A stretch of 50,312 nt of DNA from Pleurocapsa sp. MO_226.B13 (GTDB lineage: Bacteria > Cyanobacteriota > Cyanobacteriia > Cyanobacteriales > Xenococcaceae), in contig JASJEI010000020.1 of assembly GCA_030064795.1 (NCBI GenBank), positions 1 to 50,312 on the forward strand. The letters are read 5' to 3'. A program made the translations under genes and the position numbers. Each line of letters opens with the position of its first letter. Position 1 is the first letter of the stretch. Below, in pieces: positions 37,019 through 46,738 of the stretch. The notes under the pieces are model-generated. The model did no database searches. It was not told the DNA's origin and saw only the letters and a program-made list of their open reading frames with translations.

Positions 37019-37114
37019 AAACTAGGAACGGATACACAATCAGTTTATGTATCTTGTTGCTCATCAAATTATAGCTATAAGAAACGTTGTAGGGATGAGT
37101 TGTTTTCCTAGTTT
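37019..37114. other. Inverted arms flanking the spacer between convergent genes
   Basis: AAACTAGGAA at 37019-37028 pairs with TTCCTAGTTT at 37105-37114 around a 76-nt interval, between the ends of pdhA and the minus-strand repeat protein gene. It might be a bidirectional termination structure, but the loop is long and T-tracts are weak. Confidence 0.25.
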
Positions 37115-37143
37115 CTCTGACTAATAACTGAAGAATTAGGTGG

Positions 37144-37539
37144 TTAGTCAATATATCCCATAAGAGTTGCAGTATCGTCTGACTCATTAGACGCTACAGG
37201 ACGATTACCCATAACTGCATAGGAGTCACTGATTTTGAGAGTGCTGGCTGCAATAGGACGATTACCAGAGACAACTATAGAACTATTAAATTGAACAGTT
37301 CCTTTGGATACTGGGCGATCGGAGCCTACAGAAGAATAAGTATGAACTATTTCTAGGCTACTTGGTTCAATGGGTCGATTTTGCGGAAGTAGAGTTTTTG
37401 ACTGTACGGACAAAGCTAAAGATTTGTCTTCTTTCATCGCTGTAGCTTTGGCTTTGGTATCTGTTGCAGTTTTAGTCGTACTAGTTTTAGGCTTGGTTTC
37501 TTTTGCCTGAGTATTGTTGGTGCTATTTCCTTCAGCCAT
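37144..37539 (-). CDS. Small protein with Lys/Thr-rich head and four 'NRPI/DRPV' repeats, unknown function
   Basis: 131 aa with a good ribosome site (CAGGAG) before its ATG. Residues 1-50 are Lys/Thr/Ala-rich and probably disordered. From about 53 the sequence has four spaced copies of a unit beginning N/D-R-P-I/V and about 20-22 residues long: 'NRPIEPSSLEIVHTYSSVGS', 'DRPVSKGTVQFNSSIVVSG', 'NRPIAASTLKISDSYAVMG', 'NRPVASNESDDTATLMGYID'. The units alternate a small/polar turn with a beta-prone stretch, suggesting a short solenoid. I recall similar unnamed cyanobacterial proteins but no function. Confidence 0.7.
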   Translation of the reverse strand: MAEGNSTNNTQAKETKPKTSTTKTATDTKAKATAMKEDKSLALSVQSKTLLPQNRPIEPSSLEIVHTYSSVGSDRPVSKGTVQFNSSIVVSGNRPIAASTLKISDSYAVMGNRPVASNESDDTATLMGYID

Positions 37540-37708
37540 TAGGATTTTCTCCTGAACTTAATTTGATAGGATTGTAGGTTTAAGTTACTAGTTATTGATT
37601 AGTCTTATTGTTTTTTAATAACTATTCTTATTGTGACATTCTATGGATATGGCGACAAGAGATAAGTTAATCAGAATAAGTTTTGGCTATGTTTACAACT
37701 AGTTATGG

Positions 37709-38089
37709 TTATGTAAGGTCTTCTAAACTCAAAGCTTCTGAACCACCTTTTTTAAGCTGCATCAGAACATCATTAATCTGATCCCAAACTAATCCAGCCG
37801 TAAATAGAGTGATTAAAAGTGCCACACCATAGGAAGGAATTACTCCAAAACCGAATATTAATAATCCACCGCCTAAAAACACCCAAACTCCCAAACAAAT
37901 TCCCCAATAAGCTATGGTCAAAGCAGGATTGATCAAACGGTCGATTTTGAAAGAAGTTTCCTGCTGAGGATTTTGGTATGACTCTCGTAGTTTTTGTTCT
38001 ACCATGTTCCAAAATGCAGCACCGCAGGTAACGGCAATAAATAATCCAGCCAGAGCGATCAGAAAAGGGGGTTGAGGTAAATAATACAT
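37709..38089 (-). CDS. Small conserved-type membrane protein, unknown function
   Basis: 126 aa. Three hydrophobic stretches are seen: residues 8-28 ('FLIALAGLFIAVTCGAAFW'), about 55-82 ('PALTIAYWGICLGVWVFLGGGLLI') and about 85-103. A soluble, charged tail ends 'KKGGSEALSLEDLT'. It lies 42 nt downstream of the UbiB-family gene on the same strand and may be co-transcribed with it. I do not know the family. Confidence 0.65.
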   Translation of the reverse strand: MYYLPQPPFLIALAGLFIAVTCGAAFWNMVEQKLRESYQNPQQETSFKIDRLINPALTIAYWGICLGVWVFLGGGLLIFGFGVIPSYGVALLITLFTAGLVWDQINDVLMQLKKGGSEALSLEDLT

Positions 38090-38131
38090 TAGAATTTATG
38101 AATTTTAATTAAAAGTAGAGGCTTTACTACT

Positions 38132-39829
38132 TTATCTTGAAGCGGTAGCAGAGGGAATAATTGCTGCTACGCTATCAGCAGAAATTTGACGAAAGGTATC
38201 AAAAGCCAAATGGAAGACTTTTTGGGGTTTAATATCATCTTGAATTAGACTCCACAGCCGTTGTACTTCGTCAGTATGTAAGCGATCGCCTTCTGTTAAA
38301 GCGATCAGTAGCTGTTGGCGTAAATATTTACCTTCTTCTGAAAGGAGATATTGTATTCCCAAGCGTGCTGTGGGCAGAATATCAAAGCTGTCGTCTGAAC
38401 TAGCAATCTCAATCATATTCTCTAGTCTTTCCCACTGGAATTTGCCATCTTGGATCAAGACATCTAGCAAACGCCTTCTGAGTTGGGGTGATTCTCCCGT
38501 CAGCAATCTTTGTGATACGTAGGGGTACGATACCTCGACAATCTTAAAGTTAGGATTGAGGCTCAAGGCAAGTCCTTCCTGAGTAATTAGGGAACGAATA
38601 ATTAGGGCAAACTTTGCTGGTAAGCGGAAAGGATATTCGTACATCAATCCTGAAAACTCATCGGTGATAGTTTTAAAATTGAAATCACTGACGCTTTCTC
38701 CGATCGCTTTACCTAAAACTACTTCCAACGCAGGTACAATGGGACGAATATCTGTATTGGGAGTTAAAAAGCCCAGGTTGACGAAATCTTCGGCTAAAGC
38801 TTGATAATCTTTATTGATCAGCTGTACTACTGCACTGGCGATGGTTTCTTTCATCGACTCAGCCAGCTGATCCATCATGCCAAAATCGATATATGCCATG
38901 CGACCGTCAAGGGTAGCAAAAAGATTACCAGGGTGAGGATCGGCATGAAAAAAGCCGTATTCTAATAGTTGACGCAAGCCTGAAGTAACACCAATTTTGA
39001 TTAAATTGTCTGCATCTAGACCCGCAGCCTCTAATTTATCTATGTCGGTTAGCTTGATCCCGTCGATCCATTCTAAAGTCAGAATTCTGCTAGTGCTGTA
39101 CTCGTTATAAATAACTGGAACTTTTACTTCTGGGTCGCCCTCAAAGTTAGCAGCAAACTGTTCGGCATTTTTAGCTTCATTGCAATAGTCAATTTCTTCA
39201 AAGAGCTTGATGCCAAATTCATCGACTATTAAGCTCAAGTCATGTCCTAAATTAAGTGGTAGCCAAGGTTCTACCAAACCAGCCAAACGTCTCATTAGAT
39301 ATAAATCCAGACTAAGCTTAGGACGTAAATTGGGACGTTGAACTTTGACCGCTACTTCTTCTCCTGTATGTAACTTAGCTTTGTATACTTGACCGAGGCT
39401 TGCTGCTGCTACGGGATGAGGAGAAAATTCTTGATATACTTCTTCAATAGAACATCCTAGCTCTAATTGGATAATTTCAAAAGCAGTACGGTTATCAAAG
39501 GGGGGTAGTTGATCTTGTAACCGAATCAATTCATCTAAAAAATCTTTACGAACTAGATCTGGTCTGGTAGAAAGGGCTTGTCCCACTTTGATGTAGGTAG
39601 GGCCGAGTTTGGTCAGAATTTGACGTAGTTGTCTGGCTCGTTTGGGTTGATTGACCTCTTCTCGATCGGTCCATTTATCCCACCATAGATGAGCGACAAA
39701 GTTGCCAAATAACCAGATAACGGCGATCGCTCGCCAGATTACCTGCAAAGGTCGCCAACGATATCGCGAGGCGATCGCTTCTGGATCGTAGCGTAGAGAG
39801 TAATCAGGTTCTAGCTGAGAATAATTCAT
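38132..39829 (-). CDS. ABC1/AarF/UbiB-family atypical kinase
   Basis: 565 aa with the diagnostic KxGQ motif in 'LGPTYIKVGQALSTRPDL' near residue 78, an Ala-rich nucleotide loop 'AAASLGQVYKAKLHTGEEVAVKVQRP' near 140, 'FHADPHPGNLFA' with the catalytic Asp region near 295, and the metal Asp in 'YIDFGMM'. The family covers UbiB/COQ8-like ATPases supporting quinone synthesis and chloroplast ABC1K proteins tied to plastoquinone and tocopherol metabolism. In a cyanobacterium a plastoquinone or prenyl-lipid role is likely. Several paralogues are usual, so no symbol is given. Confidence 0.9.
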   Translation of the reverse strand: MNYSQLEPDYSLRYDPEAIASRYRWRPLQVIWRAIAVIWLFGNFVAHLWWDKWTDREEVNQPKRARQLRQILTKLGPTYIKVGQALSTRPDLVRKDFLDELIRLQDQLPPFDNRTAFEIIQLELGCSIEEVYQEFSPHPVAAASLGQVYKAKLHTGEEVAVKVQRPNLRPKLSLDLYLMRRLAGLVEPWLPLNLGHDLSLIVDEFGIKLFEEIDYCNEAKNAEQFAANFEGDPEVKVPVIYNEYSTSRILTLEWIDGIKLTDIDKLEAAGLDADNLIKIGVTSGLRQLLEYGFFHADPHPGNLFATLDGRMAYIDFGMMDQLAESMKETIASAVVQLINKDYQALAEDFVNLGFLTPNTDIRPIVPALEVVLGKAIGESVSDFNFKTITDEFSGLMYEYPFRLPAKFALIIRSLITQEGLALSLNPNFKIVEVSYPYVSQRLLTGESPQLRRRLLDVLIQDGKFQWERLENMIEIASSDDSFDILPTARLGIQYLLSEEGKYLRQQLLIALTEGDRLHTDEVQRLWSLIQDDIKPQKVFHLAFDTFRQISADSVAAIIPSATASR

Positions 39830-40046
39830 TTTTGCTTGTGGTAAACGCCCTTAGGCGTACAGATTTGGTTCTTTTCGCTCTTCTAACCTTTTGCTTACTT
39901 AAGAGATTAATCGACATTACTTCCTTAATAGACTCAGAAGAGCAGTCATTAATTATATTAGTATACAAAACTACATTTTACTTAATCTCTCATTATCTTT
40001 TACTTTACGACTCTTAGCAAGCCAAGGGGAATTAGCAGTCAATTGA

Positions 40047-40790
40047 TTATGAAGCAACTGCAACAGTTAACATTTCTTCGGGGGTAAGATGAGAATGCAC
40101 GATTCGACCATCTTTGAACCAAATAATGCGCTCGGTTAACTTAGCTACTTCTGGTTCATGAGTTACCATTACGACGGTAATACCACTGCTATGCAACTCG
40201 CCAAAAATACTTAAGACTTCTTTTGTAGTATGAGAATCGAGTGCACCTGTGGGTTCATCTGCCAAAAGCAACAAAGGCTCGTTAACAATTGCCCTGGCGA
40301 TCGCGACTCGTTGTTGTTGTCCTCCAGAAAGCTGATTGGGACGACTATTAATTCTATTAGCCAAACCTACCTTTTCCAGGGCAGCAACTGCGCGATCGCG
40401 TCTTTCCTGACTGGGTACTCCTGCATAAACCATTGGTAGAATAACATTTTCTAACGCGCTAGCTTGGGGTAGTAGATGAAACTGCTGGAACACAAAGCCA
40501 ATTTTGCGGTTGCGAATTTCTGCTAGTTGTTCGTCTGTTAATCCTGCTACAGCCACATTATCTAGATAATATTTGCCTGCGGTTGGTCGATCCAGACAAC
40601 CGATTATATTCATTGCCGTAGATTTACCCGATCCAGAGGCTCCCATGATCGAACAGTATTCCCCTTGATGGATAATCAAGTCGATTTTATCTAATGCCCT
40701 AACTTCTGTATTACCACTACCATAAGTCTTTTCAATTGCTTCCAAACGAATAATTACGGGGGTAGATTTAGAAGAGTGATGAATATCCAT
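40047..40790 (-). CDS. ABC transporter ATP-binding protein, MacB/LolD/DevA type
   Basis: 247 aa with Walker A 'GASGSGKST', signature '[14 protein letters not shown]', Walker B '[13 protein letters not shown]' and the switch '[19 protein letters not shown]'. The Leu-Ala-Asp-Glu Walker B and the '[13 protein letters not shown]' Q-loop are characteristic of MacB/LolD/DevA ATPases. These drive mechanotransmission permeases exporting lipoproteins, glycolipids or drugs through TolC. No DevB/DevC-like partner genes are adjacent; 118 nt separate it from the secreted protein gene upstream. A functional link with the TolC at 13545-15146 is possible but unproved. Confidence 0.88.
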   Translation of the reverse strand: MDIHHSSKSTPVIIRLEAIEKTYGSGNTEVRALDKIDLIIHQGEYCSIMGASGSGKSTAMNIIGCLDRPTAGKYYLDNVAVAGLTDEQLAEIRNRKIGFVFQQFHLLPQASALENVILPMVYAGVPSQERRDRAVAALEKVGLANRINSRPNQLSGGQQQRVAIARAIVNEPLLLLADEPTGALDSHTTKEVLSIFGELHSSGITVVMVTHEPEVAKLTERIIWFKDGRIVHSHLTPEEMLTVAVAS

Positions 40791-40908
40791 AGAATAAATG
40801 CGATCGCCTCAATCGAGTAAGCTGCATTTATATTGTGGCAATTCTGAATCGTTTCTGTAAGAAAGAAACTCTTAGAGACACAGCGATGCGGTGTCTCTAG
40901 CTAATTAT

Positions 40909-43788
40909 TTAAACGTCCATAAAATCGTGAGCAGTCAGATCTGTGGCGTGAATTCCTCGGACAGTAGCGACAATTTCGTTGTTGTTATCGGTATTGCGAA
41001 TAATAACCGCTGAATTGCTGGGATTGTCGTGGAAGCTCAAGCTATCAAAACTAAGTCCTCCCGTTAATTTAAATCGATCGATTCCATCTGTAAAGTCAGC
41101 AACAAAATCATTACCGCCATAGGCATCTAGGAAAAAGATATCATTGCCAGCACCACCAGAGAGAACATCTTTGCCTTCTGCACCAATAAGCAGGTCGTTA
41201 CCCGTACCACCAATGAGGGTGTCATTGTCAACGCCACCATTTAAGATATCGTTGCCGTTAGCACCATAAAGTCGATCTCCTCCTTGACCACCGTTGAGGA
41301 TATCATCATGGTCATAGCCCCGAAGAGTATCGTCACCATCGCCACCGTTGAGAGTATCAATACCCCTACCTCCCCAGAGACTATCATTACCTCTAGAGCC
41401 TATGAGTATGTCTCGACCATTGCCACCATTGAGGGTATCATCACCAGTACCGCCATTGATGGTATCGTTACCAGCGTTGCCACTCAAGATATCTTTGTCT
41501 GCATTACCTTGAATTAGATCGTTATCATCTCCGCCATTGATTCTATCTTCACCAGTGCCACCCAGGATGGTATCGTTACCAACACTACCGTTGATCGCAT
41601 CGTCACCACTATCGCCAACCAGTCGATCGCTACCGTCTCCACCAGTGATTCTGTCGCCACCAGTACCACCTTGGATAGTATCATTACCTTCATCTCCATT
41701 GAGAATATCATCACCATCTAAACCCAGAATCAGGTCGTCCCCTTCTCTGGCTGAAATGACATTATCGTTCGCACCACCAACTAAGTAGTCGTCTTCTGGA
41801 GTAGAGTAAGGATTTTGAACCTCAAAAGCCCCAATATCGTTGCCCAATCCCACAGGACGCACAAAATCACCACCGCGTTGATCTAGTCCGATGCCAAAAT
41901 CTGCACCCGTATCGATCGCAGGACTACCAGGTAATAGTGCCTGAGTCGGAGTTAAACCTCCGTTGTCTTGTAACTCTCCTAATAACGGATCGATGGGACT
42001 ATCGCTAGTGCCAACTAAGTCGTTATTTACACCATCTTCTAAGGTGGTGACATCACCGCGATCGCCGATCAGGTTATTACCGACGCTGACAAAGAATCTG
42101 CCTGAAACGTCGGGGGCATTATTATTACCTGCAATGATAGTGCTGCCAATTACAGTTTGAGAATAGTAATTAATGACTCCGCTACCATAAAGAGCATTAT
42201 TGTTGGAAACGGTACTGCTAACAATAGTAGTTTGACCGTTAAAGTTACTCACGCCACCACCAGCGATCGCACTGTTACCAGAAATGGTGCTGTTGGTGAT
42301 ATCGCTTACCCCAAAATAATTACTAACGCCACCGCCTTCAATATTTGCCGTATTACTAGAAATGGTGCTAGCAGAAAGGCTAACATTACCTTGATAGTTA
42401 CTCACGCCACCACCAAAATCAGCGGTGTTACCCGAAACAATACTGCTGGTAATGATTGTGGTACTTTCTTCATTTTGGCTGGCAATGCCACCACCAAATC
42501 TGCCTCCAGTATTATCTCTAACATAGCTTAGAGTAACCGTAGCTTGACCTTCTTGGTTATAGATTCCGCCACCGTTACCGCTAGCTGTATTGCCAGAAAT
42601 AACGCTAGTGACAACGGCGATCGCGCCATTGTAGTTGCTTACGCCACCGCCAGTTTGGGCGGAGTTATTTTCAATTCTGCTATAGACTGCGACTGATGCT
42701 CCTGCGTAGTTATACAAACCACCACCATTAAGCGCAGTGTTCCCAGAAATAGTACTGTTAGTGAGGCTAGTCGAGCCAAAATAGTTACTCACGCCACCAC
42801 CGTAGGCTGCTGTGTTGTCCTTAATTATGGTGTTGTCAGTGGTAAGCGTGCCAGCTAGATTAAAAATACCACCGCCATCTTTAGCAGAAGTATTGCCAGA
42901 AACTACGCTGTTAGTAATCTCTAAATTTTCGAGGTTGCGAATACCACCGCCAGATTCAGCATTGTTCCCTCCAGTAATCGTAACGCCGTCAATCGCAACA
43001 TTAAATGCGGGGGCTAAATCTCCATCACCAATAGTAATAACTGCAAAATCTTGATTGCCTCCATTAATAGTTAAAGAATCTGCACCCGAACCTTCGATTG
43101 TTAGAGAGTCTGTAATCGATAATGTTCCTAAAGTTAGGTCGATTTGACCGATGTTACTGTCAAAAGTAATTGTATCTGAACCAGGGGTGTTGTTGGCTGC
43201 GACAATCGCTTCTCTGAGGGACAAATCATCCCCATCTACATCACCATCATTTTCATCTTCTGCGGTTGTCACCACAAAATCGGCTAAGACTCCTGGATAA
43301 GCTTCTCTAGCGGATGCTGCGATCGCCAGATTGACAGTCATTTCTGTAGTGGTGGTTTCTAATTGCCAATTTCCACCCAAGGCTCTATTACCTGTTAGGG
43401 TTTGAGTTGCAGCAATTTCTGCGCCTGTAAGCTGTTTGAGTTTACCGATAAATTCTGCCCCTGGATCTCCCGCAGCAACATTGCAACCATAGATAAGAAG
43501 AGTGTCGGGAAACCAGGTTTTTAATTCTGCTTGATAAGTGTTTAATGTGTCTAAACTTAATTGACTATTACCCAGATAAAGACATCCTGGTGAACCATGA
43601 GAAATGATATGAACCTCTGCATATTTTTTCTCTTGTAAAGCATTAGTGATTTGATCGATTCCATCGCGATCGGGACCTAATTTTATTATTTTTGTATCTG
43701 GATTTATACCTAGAATTAAATCGGTGTATCTTGCTACCTGTAAATCAACAAAGACAATAGCTTCTGACTTATTTATTGCAACAACCAT
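40909..43788 (-). CDS. Secreted DUF4347 / beta-helix / RTX calcium-binding protein
   Basis: 959 aa in three parts. Residues 1-165 are a DUF4347 domain ('VFVDLQVARYTDLILGI', 'VHIISHGSPGCLYLGN', 'IYGCNVAAGDPGAEF'). From about 168 comes a CSLREA-type start ('DDLSLREAIVAANNTPGSDTITF') and a right-handed beta-helix of some 15 'GGGVSN/NSTISGNTA' coils to about 570. It closes with 'LGELQDNGGLTPTQALLPGSPAIDTG' and 'DIGAFEVQNP'. Residues about 650-890 hold RTX nonapeptides (GGxGxDxUx), which bind calcium after type I secretion. The final strand segment 'DRFKLTGGLSF' is the usual type I secretion end. It is probably a cell-surface or adhesion protein; the transporter is not adjacent. Confidence 0.88.
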   Translation of the reverse strand: MVVAINKSEAIVFVDLQVARYTDLILGINPDTKIIKLGPDRDGIDQITNALQEKKYAEVHIISHGSPGCLYLGNSQLSLDTLNTYQAELKTWFPDTLLIYGCNVAAGDPGAEFIGKLKQLTGAEIAATQTLTGNRALGGNWQLETTTTEMTVNLAIAASAREAYPGVLADFVVTTAEDENDGDVDGDDLSLREAIVAANNTPGSDTITFDSNIGQIDLTLGTLSITDSLTIEGSGADSLTINGGNQDFAVITIGDGDLAPAFNVAIDGVTITGGNNAESGGGIRNLENLEITNSVVSGNTSAKDGGGIFNLAGTLTTDNTIIKDNTAAYGGGVSNYFGSTSLTNSTISGNTALNGGGLYNYAGASVAVYSRIENNSAQTGGGVSNYNGAIAVVTSVISGNTASGNGGGIYNQEGQATVTLSYVRDNTGGRFGGGIASQNEESTTIITSSIVSGNTADFGGGVSNYQGNVSLSASTISSNTANIEGGGVSNYFGVSDITNSTISGNSAIAGGGVSNFNGQTTIVSSTVSNNNALYGSGVINYYSQTVIGSTIIAGNNNAPDVSGRFFVSVGNNLIGDRGDVTTLEDGVNNDLVGTSDSPIDPLLGELQDNGGLTPTQALLPGSPAIDTGADFGIGLDQRGGDFVRPVGLGNDIGAFEVQNPYSTPEDDYLVGGANDNVISAREGDDLILGLDGDDILNGDEGNDTIQGGTGGDRITGGDGSDRLVGDSGDDAINGSVGNDTILGGTGEDRINGGDDNDLIQGNADKDILSGNAGNDTINGGTGDDTLNGGNGRDILIGSRGNDSLWGGRGIDTLNGGDGDDTLRGYDHDDILNGGQGGDRLYGANGNDILNGGVDNDTLIGGTGNDLLIGAEGKDVLSGGAGNDIFFLDAYGGNDFVADFTDGIDRFKLTGGLSFDSLSFHDNPSNSAVIIRNTDNNNEIVATVRGIHATDLTAHDFMDV

Positions 43789-44504
43789 AGGAATATTTTT
43801 AATCTTAATAAAATGCTTGGGATCGATAACTAACCGAAGAAAATATGTTTTTTAAGTATTAAATAAGTAATTTCTCGGATCGAGTATCTCAAGCTTAATC
43901 GACTGATATGAAAGCGCAAGAGCGAAATATAAATAATCCCAAAACTTGATTAATACTTTAAAATTGCGAGTTGACAACTTTTGAATTATTTATTGAAGTC
44001 ATTGCATAATCATCCCAGCAAGATAATGAAGCTTATTTAAAGTAAAAATAAAGAATAAATGAATAATTGGTATTATGTTGCACTTAATGCTAAATTAGTT
44101 GCTGCTCCTAAAAACTAATCGAGCCATATTAGTTTAATTGCCTAATTAGCAGGGCATATAGCGATATTTTTTTAGTGAATTTTTTCCTCGTAACAAGGCG
44201 ACATGAAAGCGACATTCTTAATCTATATGTAGATTATTTTGTAAAGAATTTATATTTTTTAATCAAGCTAGAATAAAGCAAAAATCAGCTTTAAAAACAG
44301 GAGTATTAATTATTTTCTCTGAACCTAAAAAAAAGTAGTATTAGAGATTATAAAAATTAGATAAAGACTCTTGACAAAAAAAAGATTATTATTTCTAAAA
44401 TCTGCCCTTTGAAAAATTTAAACCAAGTAGCTTTTTTGTTTGAGCAACAAGGAAACACAACTTATACCATTTCTCATTAATAGCTAGATAGATCATTTTT
44501 GAAA
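43789..44504. other. AT-rich intergenic DNA
   Basis: Upstream of the DUF4347 protein gene (minus strand), so it should hold its promoter. It is strongly AT-rich with several poly-A/T tracts (near 44325-44395). I saw no coding frame, RNA gene or clear repeat in this part. The repeat pair described next begins at 44505. Confidence 0.5.
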
Positions 44505-44505
44505 T

Positions 44506-44713
44506 GTAGGTTGGGTTGAGGTCATCGGTACACCGCCACGTCCGTCATAAATTCAGGCGACGCGGACTTTTTTGGGCGCGACTCCCGAATTTATTTCGGG
44601 AGCTTGTGTCGCCCGTGAAACGGCGGTGCCTACGATGACCACGCGGACGCGGCACGAAACCCAACGACTATAAGCTTTTGTTGGGTTTCACGCGCTTGTT
44701 CTACCCAACCTAC
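44506..44713. repeat. Dispersed inverted repeat interrupted by a second palindromic element
   Basis: Outer arms: GTAGGTTGGGTTGAG (44506-44520) and CTACCCAACCTAC (44701-44713). Removing 44521-44650 restores a continuous hairpin element: GGTTGGGTTGAG-GCACGAAACCCAAC, a short loop, then GTTGGGTTTCAC. The inner 130 nt is itself an imperfect palindrome, with GGTCATCG...CCGCC pairing with GGCGG...CGATGACC. It carries a central hairpin CTCCCGAA/TTCGGGAG and is much more GC-rich. The outer family also has a short copy at 4483-4507. Confidence 0.7.
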
Positions 44714-44966
44714 CAAGTTTCCAGTTACTTTTGAGAATTGGTATTAATATCAACATTTTTGGTACGTAACAAAGAAACCTTTAAGAGTAACTTGGGTAAA
44801 ATCAGAACGAGTAATAAAAGAGTAAGAGAGAAATTAGAAGCGATCGCCTTTGACTAAGTTCTTTAGATTTTTCACCCGTTATTACTCAGTAAAATTTAAT
44901 ATTTATCCCCAAAATAGTTCGCTAGAGTTAATTTGCCCCAATTTTATCGACTTTATCGAGCTAAAA

Positions 44967-46559
44967 ATGGCACACTCACCGCGATTTCAAGCATTAACTC
45001 GCATCTTGGGCGAGGCTCATCGTCGCAACCAACCCGATGACAGATTAGCAAAACTTCCTATTGCTCCTTGGACTCGTAGACGTTTTCTTCGCCTAGCAGC
45101 ACTGAGCTTCGCTAGCGCGATCGCTACAACTACTTTATCTGGCTCGCCTCAAGTCCAAAGTCAAACGCCATCACCCCGCATTGCTATTGTGGGTGGTGGT
45201 ATTGCTGGCTTAAACGCTGCCTATCAATTAAAGAAGCAAGGCTATCAAGCTACAGTGTACGAGGCTAGACCTCGCTTAGGAGGACGAATACATACTCGCA
45301 GAGACGTTTTAGACCGAGGAATTTATCTCGACTTTGGTGGACTGTTTGTTAACAGCGAACACGAAGATCTTCTGACCTTAGTTGATGAGTTCAACCTAAG
45401 TACGTTTAATCTGATCGTCGCAGCAGATAGTTTTTCCGTACCTGCAACTGCTTATTATTTTGCAGATCGCTATGTAACCGAAGCGGAACTAGCCGAACAA
45501 TTACGCCCTCTAGCCCGACAAATTGCTGTAGACGCTGCTTTATTGGAGGAAGATTTCTCTCAATTTGCACCCAAGCTCGACCGACTTTCGGTAGCTGACT
45601 ATCTAAAGCAACATAGCGACAAGATTTCCTCTTCCTTGATTCGTTCGTTAATCAAAAATGCCATTCGTTCGGAATATGGAGTTGAAAATTGGCAATCTTC
45701 TGCTCTCCAGCTGATTTTTCTCTTGCCAACGGTAACAGAAGATTCGGTTGAGGTATTAGGTAGTAGCGATGAGGCTTATATAGTCAATGGAGGGAGTGGT
45801 CGAATTATTGACGGTTTGGCACAAGCTCTCTCAGGACAAATTCAGACTCGCAAACCCCTAACCCAATTAGAAAAATTTGCAAGAGGATTTCGCCTAACCT
45901 TTGCCGACAAAGAAGTTGTAGAAGCCGATTACACGATCCTAGCCATGCCGATGACTACTCTACGGCGCGTCGAGCTAAATGTAGAACTACCAATCGAGTT
46001 TAGACAGTTTATTGAGGAGGTTAATTTAGGAAACAATAGTAAGTTTTTTGCGCTTTTCCAGGAGAAAGTGTGGCAACCAAACCATTTCTCTCAAGAAATT
46101 TGGACGGATTTTGGCTATTCGATGGCGTGGGATTCAACCGTTCGTATTCCTCGAAGAAAAAATGGAGTCCTGACCTTTTTTCATGGAGGAAATGATGTAG
46201 CCAAAGCGCGAAAATATTCTCTACGCAACTACGGAGAAAAATTAATAGACACCCTTGAGGATGCCGTACCTAATCTTAAGTCTGCTGCATCGGAACGATT
46301 TGCTAGCACCGATTGGAGTAAAGATTTATATGCACTAGGGGCTTATACCAATTTTCAGCCAGAACAGCTTACCCGATTTGCCAAGTTTTTTTATCTTGAG
46401 TCTGATGTTGCCGAAGAGCGTCAAAATGTTGCCTTTGGTAATCTGGTGTTTGCTGGCGAGCAATTTAGCGATGAATTTTACGGTTACATGAATGGTGGAG
46501 CGCAAACTGGCAGATTAGCAGCTGAAGTAATCTTGCAAAAAATTCGTCAGTCTTCTTGA
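44967..46559 (+). CDS. Flavin amine oxidase (L-amino-acid/monoamine oxidase family) with Tat-type signal
   Basis: 530 aa from ATG 44967; an upstream TTG at 44850 is open but unsupported. Residues about 30-62 look like a twin-arginine signal ('TRRRFLRLAALSFASAIATT'), so the enzyme probably works in the periplasm. The FAD-binding fold begins at 'RIAIVGGGIAGLNAAYQL' followed by 'YEARPRLGGRIHT'. The C-terminal FAD segment is 'NLVFAGEQFSDEFYGYMNGGAQTGRLAAEVIL'. The family oxidises amino acids or amines with release of H2O2 and ammonia. Cyanobacterial L-arginine-preferring oxidases belong here, but substrate cannot be read from the sequence. Confidence 0.85.
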   Translation: MAHSPRFQALTRILGEAHRRNQPDDRLAKLPIAPWTRRRFLRLAALSFASAIATTTLSGSPQVQSQTPSPRIAIVGGGIAGLNAAYQLKKQGYQATVYEARPRLGGRIHTRRDVLDRGIYLDFGGLFVNSEHEDLLTLVDEFNLSTFNLIVAADSFSVPATAYYFADRYVTEAELAEQLRPLARQIAVDAALLEEDFSQFAPKLDRLSVADYLKQHSDKISSSLIRSLIKNAIRSEYGVENWQSSALQLIFLLPTVTEDSVEVLGSSDEAYIVNGGSGRIIDGLAQALSGQIQTRKPLTQLEKFARGFRLTFADKEVVEADYTILAMPMTTLRRVELNVELPIEFRQFIEEVNLGNNSKFFALFQEKVWQPNHFSQEIWTDFGYSMAWDSTVRIPRRKNGVLTFFHGGNDVAKARKYSLRNYGEKLIDTLEDAVPNLKSAASERFASTDWSKDLYALGAYTNFQPEQLTRFAKFFYLESDVAEERQNVAFGNLVFAGEQFSDEFYGYMNGGAQTGRLAAEVILQKIRQSS

Positions 46560-46694
46560 TTTTTAACACTAATTGCTAACTACTTTTGGAGGGCAATAGA
46601 AACTTATGATAAATGGCGAACAAAATTATTTTTTTGCCCACCCTACAGATTATTACCTCTAATTGAATTTCTGGCTTGAAAAATTGGTGTAGAT

Positions 46695-46715
46695 AGGGCT
46701 TGCTGAAAAAGTAAG
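46695..46715 (+). repeat. Likely terminal end of the IS5-type element
   Basis: AGGGCTTGCTGAAAAAGTAAG lies about 25 nt beyond the transposase stop codon and has the look of an IS terminus (GGGCTTGCTGAAAAAGT). No matching inverted copy was found near 48100-48240, in line with loss of the other end. Confidence 0.4.
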
Positions 46716-46738
46716 CGAAAAAATTGACAATAATTAAC

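Noticed and set aside
41284..41788. Plus-strand open frames opposite the RTX region
   Set aside because: They are shadow frames of the repetitive Gly/Asp-rich coding sequence on the minus strand, with low-complexity Thr/Ile or Ser/Pro products and no independent start signals.
42157..42920. Regularly spaced similar DNA units that could suggest a CRISPR-like or tandem array
   Set aside because: They are the codons of the beta-helix coils ('GGGVSN', 'NSTISGNTA') of the DUF4347 protein; spacing and sequence vary and the frame is open throughout.
44580..44605. The central CTCCCGAA/TTCGGGAG hairpin as a terminator
   Set aside because: No T-tract follows and no gene ends nearby; it is better explained as the core of the inserted palindromic repeat.
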